DNA of 47,632 nucleotides from Rubrivivax sp. (GTDB lineage: Bacteria; Pseudomonadota; Gammaproteobacteria; Burkholderiales; Burkholderiaceae_C), in contig JAHCKS010000035.1 of the NCBI GenBank assembly GCA_026125665.1, positions 1 to 47,632 of the forward strand, given 5' to 3'. The translations under genes and the position numbers were made by a program. Within the stretch, counting starts at the first letter, position 1; every line of letters begins with the position of its first letter. Below are positions 11,883 through 22,467 of the stretch, piece by piece. A model generated the notes under the pieces. That model ran no database searches and had not been told where the DNA came from. It saw only the letters and a list, made by a program, of their open reading frames with translations.

Positions 11883-13805
11883 ATGAAGCAGCTGTCCGGA
11901 CTCGACGCGACCTTCCTCTACCTCGAGACGCCGCAGATGCCGATGCACGTCGGCGCGCTGCACGTGTTCGAGCTGCCGGCCGGCTTCAAGGGCCGCTTCG
12001 TCACGGCCTTGCGCAAGCACATCGCCGCCCGCCTGCCCGAGGCGCCGGTGCTGCGCCGGCGCCTGTGGTGGATGCCGCTGAACATGGCCAACCCGGCCTG
12101 GGTGGACGCCGAACCCGACCTGCGGCAGCACATCGTCGAGGTGCCGTTGCCGCCCTCGGCGCGCCACGGCGACGGCATGGCCGAGCTGCAGGCCGCCGTG
12201 AGCCGGCTGCACCCGGTGCTGCTCGAGCGCACGCGTCCGCTGTGGAAGTTCCACGTCTTCGAAGGCCTCGCACCGGGGGCCGGCGGGCAGCGGCGCGTGG
12301 CCATGTACTCGCAGCTGCACCATGCGGCCGTCGACGGCCAGGCGGCGGTGGCACTGGCCAACGCGATCCTCGACCCGTCGCCGCAGCCGCGCGCCGCGCA
12401 GGCGCCGCGGGCGGCGCTGCCGCGCACGTTCGAGCTCGGCATGAGCGAGATGCTGCGCGGCGTGCTCGGGGCACAGGCGCAGAAGGTGGCGCAGATCATC
12501 CGTGAGCTGCCGGGCACGGTGGGCACGCTCGGCGGCGCCGCCGGCCAGGCGATCGGCCAGTCGATCGGCCGCGGCCGGGTGCCGCTGCTGTCGGGCAAGG
12601 GCGCGGGCAACCTGACGCTGGCGCCGCGCACGCCGTTCAACGCCTCGGTCACCGAGGCCCGCGCCTTCGCGGCGGCGACGCTGCCGCTGCCCGAGGTGAA
12701 GGCGCTCGGCCGCGCGGCCGAGGCGACGATCAACGACATCGTGCTGTGGCTCGTCGCCACGGCGCTCAGGCGCTACCTCGCCAAGCGGCATGCGCTGCCG
12801 CGCGCTAGCCTCGTCGCCGCGGTGCCGATCTCGCTGCGCGCCAAGGGCGACACGACGGCCGACAACCAGGCTTCGATGAGCCTGGTGAACCTGGGCACCA
12901 ACATCGCCGACCCGCGCCGGCGCCTGGCGCACGTGAAGGCGGCGAGCGCGTCGATGAAGTCGACGATGGGGCCGCTGAAGGGCATCCTGCCCACCGACTT
13001 CCCGTCGCTCGGCGTGCCGTGGCTGCTGGAGGCGGCCACGGCGCTCTACGGCAAGGTGAAGGTCGCCGAGCGCATCCCGCAGGTGGCCAACGTCGTCGTC
13101 AGCAACGTGCCCGGGCCGCCGGTGCCGCTGTACCTGGCCGGCGCGCGCATGCTGACGAACTACCCGACCTCGATCGTCGTGCACGGCGTGGCGCTGAACA
13201 TCACGGTGCAGAGCTACGACCAGTCGCTCGACTTCGGCCTGATGGCCGACGCGAAGGCGGCGCCGGACGTCGCGGCGCTGGCGGCGGCGCTCGGCGTGGC
13301 GCTCGACGACCTGCGCGTGCTCGTCGGGTCGCACGATGCCGATCTGGCGGCTGCGGCGGCCGCGGCGACCCCGGGGCTCGTCGATCGCACGACGCGCCGC
13401 GTGCGCGCCGTCGTGGACGAGACGATCGGTCGCGCCGCGCGGCAGGTGGCCTCGCAGTTCACGGCCCAGGTGGCTTCCGGCGTCGCCGCGCAGATGGCCG
13501 CGGGTGTCGCAGCGCGCGCACGGCGCGGCGTGCTCGGCGGCGCGGTCGGCGCGACGGACGGCGCCCCTGGCGGGCCTGGGACGCCCCGGATCGCGATCGA
13601 GGCGCCACCCGAGGCCGAGGCAGGTTCCCGGGCGGGTGCCAGGTCAGGTTCCACGGGGGGCCCCAAGGCCACGCCCACGCCTGCGACCAAGCGGGCGCGC
13701 AAGGCGGCGGGCAAGGCCGCGAAGGTGTCCGCGCGTGTCACGCCGGCGACACGGTCTCCCAGGGCAAGCTCGCGCGGCCGCACGATCGGCACACCGAGAA
13801 AATGA
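11883..13805 (+). CDS. Wax ester synthase/diacylglycerol acyltransferase (WS/DGAT) with basic C-terminal tail
   Basis: The enzyme transfers acyl groups from acyl-CoA to long-chain alcohols or diacylglycerol, making storage wax esters or triacylglycerol. The start MKQLSGLDATFLYLETPQMPMHVG is the family N-terminus, and ATG 11883 has an AGGAG about 9 nt upstream; ATG 11862 is an in-frame alternative. The active-site motif HHAAVDG lies near residue 147, and the C-terminal NVVVSNVPGPP region is present. At 640 aa it is well above the usual 450-500 aa. From about residue 480 the excess is an Ala-rich amphipathic stretch followed by a Pro/Ala/Lys/Arg-rich, histone-H1-like tail. The tail may bind lipid inclusions or DNA (inference). 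Confidence 0.93.
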   Translation: MKQLSGLDATFLYLETPQMPMHVGALHVFELPAGFKGRFVTALRKHIAARLPEAPVLRRRLWWMPLNMANPAWVDAEPDLRQHIVEVPLPPSARHGDGMAELQAAVSRLHPVLLERTRPLWKFHVFEGLAPGAGGQRRVAMYSQLHHAAVDGQAAVALANAILDPSPQPRAAQAPRAALPRTFELGMSEMLRGVLGAQAQKVAQIIRELPGTVGTLGGAAGQAIGQSIGRGRVPLLSGKGAGNLTLAPRTPFNASVTEARAFAAATLPLPEVKALGRAAEATINDIVLWLVATALRRYLAKRHALPRASLVAAVPISLRAKGDTTADNQASMSLVNLGTNIADPRRRLAHVKAASASMKSTMGPLKGILPTDFPSLGVPWLLEAATALYGKVKVAERIPQVANVVVSNVPGPPVPLYLAGARMLTNYPTSIVVHGVALNITVQSYDQSLDFGLMADAKAAPDVAALAAALGVALDDLRVLVGSHDADLAAAAAAATPGLVDRTTRRVRAVVDETIGRAARQVASQFTAQVASGVAAQMAAGVAARARRGVLGGAVGATDGAPGGPGTPRIAIEAPPEAEAGSRAGARSGSTGGPKATPTPATKRARKAAGKAAKVSARVTPATRSPRASSRGRTIGTPRK

Positions 13806-13809
13806 CCGC

Positions 13810-14703
13810 ATGACGACCCTGCACCGGCGCCGGCGCGCGCCCCGCCCGGCCGCGAAGGCGATGCGGTCGGCGCGTGCGCTCCCGGCGGCGGGAGCGGCCC
13901 TGCCCGAAGGCCACGAGGGCGACGGCGCGCCACCGCGCCCGCCGCACGCACTGCTGATGCTGATGGAGGCGCGTGCACCGTGGGAGTACGCGGCGCTGCT
14001 CGCCGCCGCGCCCTGGCTCGCGCGCCTGCCCGCGGGCGACGGCCACCCGGTCATCGTCTACCCCGGCCTCGGCGCCTCGGACTTCAGCACGTCGGCGCTG
14101 CGCAGCTTCCTGCGCGACCGCGGCTACACGCCCTACGCGTGGAAACAGGGCTTCAACTTCGGCCCGCGCGGCGGCGTGCTCGACGGCTGCCGCGCGCAGC
14201 TGGCGCACGTGGCGGCACGCCACCGCGACCGCGTCAGCCTCGTCGGCTGGAGCCTGGGCGGCATCTACGCGCGCGAGCTGGCCAAGGAGCAGCGGCAGCA
14301 CGCACGCTGCGTCATCACGCTCGGCACGCCCTTCGCCGGCCACCCGCGTGCGACCAACGCCTGGCGCTTCTACGAGATGGTGAGCGGCCAGTCGGTGCAC
14401 GACGAGGCGCTGATGGCGCAGATCCGCGTGCCGCCCGACTGCCCGACGACCTCGATCTACAGCCGCAGCGACGGCGTCGTCGCCTGGCAGTGCAGCCTGA
14501 ACCCCGACCACCCGCACACCGAGAACGTCGAGGTGCATGCCAGCCACATCGGCATGGGCATGAACCCGCTGGCGCTGTACGTCATCGCCGACCGGCTGGC
14601 CCAGGATCCGGAGCACTGGAAGCGCTTCGACCTGCGCGGTGCCCGCCGCTGGTTCTACCGCGTCACCGGGCACGCGCCGCTGCCGGCGGCGATGGCGGTG
14701 TAG
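13810..14703 (+). CDS. Alpha/beta-fold hydrolase (lipase/esterase-like)
   Basis: This is a 297-aa alpha/beta hydrolase with nucleophile elbow GWSLGG (in VSLVGWSLGGIYARELA) and a likely oxyanion segment at VIVYPGLGASDFST. Later acid/His candidates lie around YSRSDGVVAWQ and VEVHASHIGMG. The N-terminal 40 residues are basic and Ala-rich and do not look like a cleavable signal peptide. ATG 13810 is 4 nt after the WS/DGAT stop, so the genes are very probably co-transcribed. That suggests a role in turnover of esters made by the upstream enzyme (inference). The substrate is not shown by the sequence. Confidence 0.88.
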   Translation: MTTLHRRRRAPRPAAKAMRSARALPAAGAALPEGHEGDGAPPRPPHALLMLMEARAPWEYAALLAAAPWLARLPAGDGHPVIVYPGLGASDFSTSALRSFLRDRGYTPYAWKQGFNFGPRGGVLDGCRAQLAHVAARHRDRVSLVGWSLGGIYARELAKEQRQHARCVITLGTPFAGHPRATNAWRFYEMVSGQSVHDEALMAQIRVPPDCPTTSIYSRSDGVVAWQCSLNPDHPHTENVEVHASHIGMGMNPLALYVIADRLAQDPEHWKRFDLRGARRWFYRVTGHAPLPAAMAV

Positions 14704-14717
14704 GCGAGCGCTGCCGC

Positions 14718-15665
14718 ATGCGCGTCCCGAGCAACGGCGTCGAGATCGAGCTCGACGACCAGGGGCCCGCCAGCGGCGAACCGCTGCTGCTGATCATGGG
14801 CCTGGGCATGCAGCTCACGGCCTGGCCCGAGGCCCTGGTGCGCGACCTCGTGGCGCGCGGCTTTCGCGTGCTGCGCATCGACAACCGCGACGCGGGGCTC
14901 TCCACGTCGCTCGACCACCTCGGCGTGCCCAACCTCGCCGCGGCAGCGATGCGGCACTGGCTGCGCCTGCCGGTGCCCGCACCGTACCGGCTGGCCGACA
15001 TGGCGGCCGACGCGGTGGGCGTGCTCGACGCGCTCGGCCTGGCCGCCGCGCACGTCTGCGGCGCGTCGATGGGCGGCATGGTCGCGCAGCACCTGGCGGC
15101 TGCGCATCCGCAGCGCGTGCGAAGCCTGACGCTGATGATGACGACCACCGGCGCGCGCCGCCTGCCGCAGCCCCGCTGGCAGGTGCAGCGTGCGCTGCTG
15201 CAGTCCCGGCCCGCCGGGCACGACGAGGCGGCCATCGTCGCGCACCTGATGCGCCTGTGGGCGGTGATCGGCAGCCCGGCGTACCCGCCGCCGCCCGATC
15301 GCCTGCGCGAGCGCCTCACGGCCACCGTGCGCCGCGCCTGGCGCCCGGCCGGCGTGGCGCGGCAGCTCGTGGCCATCGCGGCGGACGGCGACCGCAGCGT
15401 GCTCGTGCAGGGCCTGCGCATGCCGGTGCGCATCATCCACGGCGAGGCCGATCCGCTGGTGCCGGTGGCCGCCGGGCGCGACCTCGCGGCGCGCATCGCC
15501 GGCGCCGAGGCGGACTTCGTCCCCGGCATGGGCCACGACCTGCCCGAGAAGCTGCTGCCTCGGTTCGCCGCGGGCATCGCGGCGAACGCGGCGAGGGTGT
15601 CCAGCGGCGCGGCGGCGCCGGCTGGAGCGGCAAGCACAGGGGCAGGGGACAATCCGGCCCCGTGA
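14718..15665 (+). CDS. Alpha/beta-fold hydrolase
   Basis: This is a second hydrolase in the same operon, 315 aa. It has HGxG-like oxyanion sequence (LLIMGLGMQLTAWP), the DNRDAGLST segment typical of esterase/epoxide-hydrolase-like members, and nucleophile elbow GASMGG (HVCGASMGGMVAQHLA). It also has an acid site in HGEADPLVPV and a catalytic-His candidate in FVPGMGHDLPE. It is not a copy of the preceding hydrolase; the two share little beyond the fold motifs. The start lies 14 nt after the upstream stop, and the stop overlaps dusA by GTGA. A natural substrate cannot be assigned. Confidence 0.88.
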   Translation: MRVPSNGVEIELDDQGPASGEPLLLIMGLGMQLTAWPEALVRDLVARGFRVLRIDNRDAGLSTSLDHLGVPNLAAAAMRHWLRLPVPAPYRLADMAADAVGVLDALGLAAAHVCGASMGGMVAQHLAAAHPQRVRSLTLMMTTTGARRLPQPRWQVQRALLQSRPAGHDEAAIVAHLMRLWAVIGSPAYPPPPDRLRERLTATVRRAWRPAGVARQLVAIAADGDRSVLVQGLRMPVRIIHGEADPLVPVAAGRDLAARIAGAEADFVPGMGHDLPEKLLPRFAAGIAANAARVSSGAAAPAGAASTGAGDNPAP

Positions 15666-16843
15666 CTGCCCCGGCTGCCGATCCTCGTCTTCCCGCTGCC
15701 GCAGGCGCCGCGCCGCCGGCACTCTCGCCGTGGCGCCTCAGCGTCGCGCCGATGATGGACTGGACCGACCGCCACTGCCGCGTGCTGCACCGGCTGATCA
15801 CGCGCCGCACGCGGCTGTACACGGAGATGGTGACCACCGGCGCGCTGCTGCACGGCGACGTGCCGCGCCACCTGGACTTCGACGCCGTCGAGCATCCGCT
15901 GGCGCTGCAGCTCGGCGGCAGCGAACCCGCCGAGCTGGCGCAATGCGCGCGCCTGGCCGAGCGCTGGGGCTACGACGAGCTGAACCTGAACTGCGGCTGC
16001 CCGAGCGAGCGCGTGCAGCGTGGCAGCTTCGGTGCCTGCCTGATGGCCGAGCCGGCGCTGGTGGCCGACTGCGTGGCCGCGATGCGCGACGCGGTGGCGC
16101 TGCCGGTGACCGTGAAGCACCGCATCGGCATCGACCGCGACGAGAGCTACGGCTTCGTGCGCGACTTCGTCGGCACGGTGGCCGAACGCGGCGGCTGCGA
16201 GGTGTTCATCGTGCACGCGCGAAACGCGTGGCTGAAGGGGCTGAGCCCGAAGCAGAACCGCGAGGTGCCGCCGCTGCGGCACGAGTTCGTGGTCCGGCTG
16301 AAGGCCGACTTCCCGGCGCTGACGATCGTGCTCAACGGCGGCGTCGCGAGCGACGAGCAGATCGCCGCGCACCTGGCGCACGTGGACGGGGTGATGATCG
16401 GGCGGCACGCCTACCACGAGCCTTTCGCGATGGCCACGTGGGACAGCCGCTTCCTCGGTGCCGAGCCGGCGGCCGGGAGCAATGCGCCGCGCAGCCGGGA
16501 CGACGTCGAGGCGCGCTTCGTCGACTACGTTGCCGCGCGGCCCTGGCCACCCGGCAGCAGCTGGCTCGCCGCGACGCGCCACATGATGGGCCTGCGCAAC
16601 GGCGAGCCTGGCGCCCGGCGCTGGCGGCAGGTGTGGTCCGACGCACGGCTGCGGCACGAAGACCCCCGGCGGGTGATGCGCCGGGCGCGCGACGCGATGG
16701 CTCGATGGGACGGGCCCCGGGACCCGGCTCCGGCCGCCATCGGCACCCGTTCCCGCGCGGTCCATGCGTCGGCGGCCGCGCCGTCCGCGAGAGCGGACGC
16801 AGGATGCGCGACCCTGGCCGGCGCACACGGCGAGGTAACGTGA
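15662..16843 (+). CDS. dusA: tRNA-dihydrouridine(20/20a) synthase DusA
   Basis: DusA is an FMN-dependent reductase that makes dihydrouridine in the tRNA D-loop. It has the family features SVAPMMDWTDRHCR, YTEMVTTGALLHGD and PLALQLGGSEP, the active-site block LNCGCPSERVQRGSFGACLM, and later VKHRIGID, FIVHARNAWLKG and LNGGV. The catalytic core starts near residue 25. GTG 15662 overlaps the upstream stop by GTGA; ATG 15752 would begin inside the core and is less likely. The last 50 residues are an Ala/Arg-rich extension. DusA normally has no link to methionine salvage, so coupling to mtnA probably reflects operon packing. Confidence 0.94.
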   Translation: MTAPAADPRLPAAAGAAPPALSPWRLSVAPMMDWTDRHCRVLHRLITRRTRLYTEMVTTGALLHGDVPRHLDFDAVEHPLALQLGGSEPAELAQCARLAERWGYDELNLNCGCPSERVQRGSFGACLMAEPALVADCVAAMRDAVALPVTVKHRIGIDRDESYGFVRDFVGTVAERGGCEVFIVHARNAWLKGLSPKQNREVPPLRHEFVVRLKADFPALTIVLNGGVASDEQIAAHLAHVDGVMIGRHAYHEPFAMATWDSRFLGAEPAAGSNAPRSRDDVEARFVDYVAARPWPPGSSWLAATRHMMGLRNGEPGARRWRQVWSDARLRHEDPRRVMRRARDAMARWDGPRDPAPAAIGTRSRAVHASAAAPSARADAGCATLAGAHGEVT

Positions 16844-16848
16844 CGCGC

Positions 16849-17939
<1,091 letters not shown>

Positions 17940-17943
<4 letters not shown>

Positions 17944-18635
17944 AGGCGACACCTGGCGTGCCCTCCGAAGACCGGGGCGCTCGCGAGGCGCTCGTGGCGG
18001 CGCTCGAGCGCCTCGACGCGCTCGGCATGAACCGGGGCAGCACCGGCAACCTGAGCCAGCGCGCAGGCGACGGGATGTGGATCACGCCCACCGGCATGGG
18101 CGCCGGCGAGACCGGAGCCGACGATCTCGTCTGGCTCGGTTTCGACGGCAGCGTGCGCGGAAGCTGGAGACCTTCGTCGGAAGCGCCGTTCCACGCGGCG
18201 GTCTACGCCGCACGGCCCGACCTGCACGCCGTGGTGCACTGCCACTCGGTGCACGCGACGGCGCTGGCCTGCCTGCGGCGCGAGCTGCCCGCCTTCCACT
18301 ACATGGTGGCGGTGGCCGGCGGCGACTCGGTGCCCTGCGTGCCCTACCACCTCTTCGGCAGCGAGGCGCTGTCGCGGGCGGTGGCCGGGGCGATGCGCGA
18401 GCGCGACGCCTGCCTGCTCGCCAACCACGGGCTCGTCGCCGCTGGCGCCACGCTGGCCCGGGCGATGAAGGTGGCGCTCGAGATCGAGTCGCTCGCCGAG
18501 GTGTACCTCAAGGCGCTGGCCGTGGGCGAGCCGGCGCGGCTCGACGCGGCGCAGATGGCCGAGGTGATCGAGAGGTTCAGGCACTACGGCCAGCCGGCCA
18601 GGTCGCCAGCAGCACCCCCGCCAGCGCGAGCGTGA
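17940..18635 (+). CDS. Class II aldolase; candidate methylthioribulose-1-phosphate aldolase
   Basis: This is a 231-aa fuculose-1-phosphate-type class II aldolase. It has the N-terminal GSTGNLSQR phosphate-binding segment, the catalytic glutamate in SSEAPFH (Glu81), and zinc ligands in VVHCHS (His100, His102) and ANHGLVA (His163). All catalytic residues are present. MtnB dehydratases share this fold, so sequence class alone does not separate the two. Fusion-like coupling to mtnA (GTGA overlap, GGGGGAGG Shine-Dalgarno) and absence of mtnC/D fit the Ald2-type enzyme. That enzyme cleaves methylthioribulose-1-phosphate to DHAP and methylthioacetaldehyde. The 3' end overlaps the convergent EamA gene by 59 bp. 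Confidence 0.85.
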
Positions 18636-19518
18636 AGGCGACGGCGTGGCCCGCGGCGAACGGCTCGCCGAGCGCCACCACGCCGACCAGCGCCGCGCTC
18701 ACCGGCACCATCACCATGAAGACGCCCGACTGCGCCGCGGGCACCTGCGCGAGGCCGATCATCCACAGCCACACCGTCACCATGCTCGCCGCGAGCGCGT
18801 AGAACACGAGCAGCGCCCAGGTGCTGCCGGCGACGCCCGTGAAGTCGAAGGCGCGCGCTTCCCACAGGAAGAACGGCGTCACGAGGGCCAGGCCCCACAG
18901 GTTGATGAGCGCGCTGATTCGCCGCGGCGACACCTTGGCCGTCAGCCGCTTGCCGATGACGACGTAGCTCGCCTCGCAGACCACGGCGCCGAGCAGCAGC
19001 ACGAAACCCCACGGCGAGGGCGCCGCGGCAGCGCCTGCCGCCGCACCCGGCGAGTGCACCAGCGCCAGCAGCAGAACGCCGCCCGCTGCGCAGGCGACTG
19101 CGGCCCAGACGCGCGGCGCCACGCGTTCGCCGAGCAACCACCACGAGCCCACGGCCACCGCGGCCGGAATGCCGGCCATCACCACGCCGCCGGCCACGGC
19201 ACCACTGAGCTTCACGCCGTAGAGCATGCAGATCGAGAACAGGAAGTTGCCGAGGAAGCTCTCCCAGAAGAGCAGCCGCCGGTCGCGCGGCGCGAGCGGC
19301 GCCTCGCCCGGCGCGCGCTTCAGCCAGGGCAGCATCGCCACCGCCGCGATGGCGAAGCGCAGCCAGGCCAGCACGAACACCGGCAGCGCCGCCACCAGCA
19401 GCTTCGACAACCCGACGTAGCTGCCGACGAGCGTGGTGCTGGCGGCCAGCGCCGCCCAGGCCCACCAGGGCACGCTGCGGGCGGCCGCGGCGGCCAGGCC
19501 GGGCGGAGCGAGGCTCAC
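18577..19518 (-). CDS. EamA/DMT-family transporter
   Basis: This is a 313-aa membrane protein with about ten helices in two EamA halves, starting near WWAWAALAASTTLVGSYVGLSK. It includes the FVLAWLRFAIAAVAMLPWL segment and a second half with VVCEASYVVIGKRL and PAAQSGVFMVMVPVSAALVG. ATG 19518 overlaps the stop of the upstream aminotransferase by ATGA, making it the last gene of the polyamine-type operon. It could export or import an amine or amino-acid product; this is inference from position only. Its 3' end runs 59 bp into the convergent class II aldolase gene. Confidence 0.9.
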   Translation of the reverse strand: MSLAPPGLAAAAARSVPWWAWAALAASTTLVGSYVGLSKLLVAALPVFVLAWLRFAIAAVAMLPWLKRAPGEAPLAPRDRRLLFWESFLGNFLFSICMLYGVKLSGAVAGGVVMAGIPAAVAVGSWWLLGERVAPRVWAAVACAAGGVLLLALVHSPGAAAGAAAAPSPWGFVLLLGAVVCEASYVVIGKRLTAKVSPRRISALINLWGLALVTPFFLWEARAFDFTGVAGSTWALLVFYALAASMVTVWLWMIGLAQVPAAQSGVFMVMVPVSAALVGVVALGEPFAAGHAVAFTLALAGVLLATWPAGRSA

Positions 19519-20930
19519 CGCGCCAGCCAGCCCTCGCGCTGCGCGTCGGCGAGTGTCAGGTCGAGGCAGCGGCGCACCAGCCCGGCAAGCTCGTCGATCT
19601 CGGCGCGCGTGATGACGAGCGGCGGCGCGACGATCATGCGGTCCCCCACGGCGCGCATGACGAGCCCCTCGCGGAAGCAGTGGGCGCGGCAGGCCATGCC
19701 GATCTCCACTTCGGGCGCGAAGGGCGCCCCGGTGGCCTTGTCGCGCACCAGAAGCAAGGCGCCCATCAGGCCGCAGGTCTCGGCGTCGCCGACGAGGGGG
19801 TGCCCGGCGAGCTCGCGCCAGGCGGCGGCAAGGTAGGGGCCGACGTCGTCGCGCACGCGCTCGACCAGGCCGAGCTCGCGGATCAATCGCACGTTGGCCA
19901 GCCCCACGGCGCAGGCCACGGGGTGGCCCGAGTAGGTGTAGCCGTGCGCGAACTCGCCGCCGCGCTCGACCAGCGCGCGCGCCACGCGGTCGCCGACGAG
20001 CACGCCGCCGAGCGGCACGTAGCCGCTCGTCACGCCCTTGGCGAAGGTCATCAGGTCGGGGCGGCAGCCGTTGGTCTCGCAGCCGAACCAGTTCCCGGTT
20101 CGGCCGAAGCCGCAGATGACCTCGTCGCTGACGAGCAGCACGCCGAACTTGTCGCAGATGCGCTGCACCTCGGGCCAGTAGCTCGCCGGCGGGATGATGA
20201 CGCCACCGGCACCCTGCACCGGCTCGCCGATGAAGGCGGCCACGCGGTGCGGCCCGAGCGCGAGGATCTTCTCCTCCAGCCAGGCCGCAGCGACGAGCCC
20301 GAACTCCTCACGCGCCAGGCCCTGCGGCCGGCCATGCTCCCACCAGTACGGCTGCTCGATGTGCACGATGCCGGGGATCGGCAGGCCGCCCTGCGCGTGC
20401 ATGCCAGCCATGCCGCCGAGCGACGCGCCGGCCATCGTGCTGCCGTGGTAGGCGTTGCGGCGGCTGATGACGATGTCGCGCCCCGGCTGGCCCATGACGT
20501 CCCAGTAGCGGCGCACCATGCGCACGACGGTGTCGTTGCCTTCGCTGCCCGAGCCGCTGAAGAAGACATGCTCGAACTGCGGCGGGCTCACTTCGGCCAG
20601 CAGCTCGGCGAGCTCGATCGCCGGCGGCGTCGCGGTCTGGAAGAAGGCGTTGTAGAAGGGCAGCTCGCCGAGCTGCTTCGTCGCCGCGTCGATGAGCGCC
20701 TTCTGGCCGTAGCCGACGTTGACGCACCACAGACCGCTCATCGCGTCGAGGATGCGGTGGCCGTCGCTGTCCCACAGGTAGATGCCTTCGGCGCGGGTGA
20801 TGATGCGGGCGCCCTTGCGGGCGAGCGACCGGTGGTCGGTGAACGGATGCAGGAAGTGGCGCGAATCCGCGTGCTGCCACTCGGCGGTCGTGCGAGGCGC
20901 GGTCGGGCTGGCGGTCGTGTGGGCGGTCAT
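19515..20930 (-). CDS. spuC: Class III aminotransferase, SpuC-like (putrescine/diamine:pyruvate)
   Basis: This is a PLP-dependent class III (omega) aminotransferase of 471 aa. The N-terminal block DSRHFLHPFTDHRSLARKG and the segment ITRAEGIYLWDSDGHRILD resemble Pseudomonas SpuC, which transaminates putrescine and related diamines with pyruvate. The PLP features are SGSEGNDTVVRMVR, LVSDEVICGFGRTG (Asp) and TFAKGVTSGYVPLGG (Schiff-base Lys). ATG 20930 follows a GGAG 8 nt upstream, just after the glutamine-synthetase-like stop, and the stop overlaps the EamA start. The product would be 4-aminobutyraldehyde if putrescine is the substrate. Other omega-amines are possible. Confidence 0.88.
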   Translation of the reverse strand: MTAHTTASPTAPRTTAEWQHADSRHFLHPFTDHRSLARKGARIITRAEGIYLWDSDGHRILDAMSGLWCVNVGYGQKALIDAATKQLGELPFYNAFFQTATPPAIELAELLAEVSPPQFEHVFFSGSGSEGNDTVVRMVRRYWDVMGQPGRDIVISRRNAYHGSTMAGASLGGMAGMHAQGGLPIPGIVHIEQPYWWEHGRPQGLAREEFGLVAAAWLEEKILALGPHRVAAFIGEPVQGAGGVIIPPASYWPEVQRICDKFGVLLVSDEVICGFGRTGNWFGCETNGCRPDLMTFAKGVTSGYVPLGGVLVGDRVARALVERGGEFAHGYTYSGHPVACAVGLANVRLIRELGLVERVRDDVGPYLAAAWRELAGHPLVGDAETCGLMGALLLVRDKATGAPFAPEVEIGMACRAHCFREGLVMRAVGDRMIVAPPLVITRAEIDELAGLVRRCLDLTLADAQREGWLAR

Positions 20931-20941
20931 GCGGCCGCTCC

Positions 20942-22309
20942 TCAGACGTGCAGCAGCAGGTGCTCGCGTTCCCACGGCGAGATCACCTTCATGAACTCGG
21001 CGTACTCGATCTCCTTGATCTCCGAGTACACGGTGACGAACTCCGGGCCCAGCACCTCGGCCAGCGCACCCTCCGCGCGCACCGCCTGCAGCGCCTCGCC
21101 CAGGCTGCGCGGCAGCTGGTAGTCGCCGAGGTAGGCGTCGCCCTTGCACTCGGGCGTCGGCTCGATGCGGTTGACGAGGCCCAGCCAGCCGCAGGCGAGC
21201 GTCGCCGCCAGTGCGACATAGGGGTTGGCATCGGCGCCGATGACGCGGTTCTCGATGCGCCGCGCCGCCGGTGGCGCCACGGGGCTGCGGATGCCCACGG
21301 TGCGGTTGTCGGTGCCCCACTGGATGTTGATCGGGGCCGCGGTGAAACGGGCCAGGCGCCGATAGCTGTTGACGTAGGGCGCGAAGAAGGCCATCGCCGC
21401 CGGCACGTACTTCTGCAGCCCGCCGATGAACCAGTAGAACTCGCGGCTCGCGCTGCCGTCCTCGTTGCTGAAGAGGTTGCGGCCGCTCTGCCGGTCGACG
21501 ACGCTGTGGTGCACATGCATCGCGCTGCCCGGCTCGCCGGCGATCGGCTTGGCCATGAAGGTGGCGAACATGTCGTGGCGCAGCGCCGCCTCGCGCACCG
21601 TGCGCTTGAAGAGGAACACCTCGTCCGCCAGCCCCAGCGGGTGCGCGTGGAAGAAGTTGATCTCCATCTGACCGGCGCCGATCTCGTGGATCAGCGTGTC
21701 GACGTTGAGCTCCATCTTCTCGCAGTAGTCGTAGACGTCCTCGAACAGCGGGTCGAACTCGTTCACCGCGTCGATCGAGTAGGCCTGCCGGCTCGTCTCG
21801 CTGCGGCCGCTGCGGCCGATGGGCGGCTTCAGCGGCACGTCGGGGTCGGTGTTGCGCGCCACGAGGTAGAACTCGAGCTCGGGCGCGACCACCGGGTCCC
21901 AGCCCTTGCCTTCGTACAGCTCGCACACGCGCCGCAGCACCGAGCGCGGGGCATACGGGATGAGCCGGCCGTCGCGGTCGTAGCAGTCGTGGATGACCTG
22001 CGCCGTGGGGTCGGTGGCCCAGGGCACGATGCGCACCGTGCTCGGGTCGGGGCGCAGGTGCATGTCGTGGTCGGTGGGGCTGATGACGTCGTAGTACGGC
22101 CCCTCGTCGGGGAACTCGCCGGTGACGCCCATCGCCACGACGACCTCGGGCAGGCGCATGCCGCGGTCCTCGGTGAACTTCTCGCGCGGCAGGATCTTGC
22201 CGCGCGCCACGCCGGTGAGGTCGGGCACGAGGCACTCGATCTCGGTGACGCGGCGCTCGTTGAGCCACTGCGCGAGCTCGCTGAAGGTGAAACGGGACTT
22301 GGAGTTCAT
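20942..22309 (-). CDS. puuA: Glutamine-synthetase-family gamma-glutamylpolyamine synthetase (PuuA/SpuB-like)
   Basis: This is a 455-aa member of the glutamine synthetase fold that probably ligates glutamate to a polyamine or other amine using ATP. The N-terminal LAQWLNERRVTEIECLVPDLTGVARGKI is typical of PuuA/SpuB rather than of GlnA. The catalytic region has MEINFFHAHPLGLAD, then the metal/ATP segment SAMHVHHSVVDRQSG and RIENRVIGADANPYVALAAT. No GlnA-type adenylylation-site block was recognised. ATG 22309 is taken rather than the in-frame ATG at 22381 because it gives the family N-terminus and has AAGGG upstream. It lies 11 bp upstream of the SpuC-like gene. The amine substrate is inferred from context. 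Confidence 0.85.
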   Translation of the reverse strand: MNSKSRFTFSELAQWLNERRVTEIECLVPDLTGVARGKILPREKFTEDRGMRLPEVVVAMGVTGEFPDEGPYYDVISPTDHDMHLRPDPSTVRIVPWATDPTAQVIHDCYDRDGRLIPYAPRSVLRRVCELYEGKGWDPVVAPELEFYLVARNTDPDVPLKPPIGRSGRSETSRQAYSIDAVNEFDPLFEDVYDYCEKMELNVDTLIHEIGAGQMEINFFHAHPLGLADEVFLFKRTVREAALRHDMFATFMAKPIAGEPGSAMHVHHSVVDRQSGRNLFSNEDGSASREFYWFIGGLQKYVPAAMAFFAPYVNSYRRLARFTAAPINIQWGTDNRTVGIRSPVAPPAARRIENRVIGADANPYVALAATLACGWLGLVNRIEPTPECKGDAYLGDYQLPRSLGEALQAVRAEGALAEVLGPEFVTVYSEIKEIEYAEFMKVISPWEREHLLLHV

Positions 22310-22467
22310 GGGCCGGCCCTTGCCTGGCGGATGCTTGGATGAGTGGCGGCGCCGATCGGGCCGCCTGCCGCGCCACGCCACGGTGGCATCGGCTCGATGC
22401 TCGGAGGTCGGCGCCGCGAGTGGCAGGCTTCGCGCGGCCCGCGCCGGGCATGCCCGGCGAACGGGCG

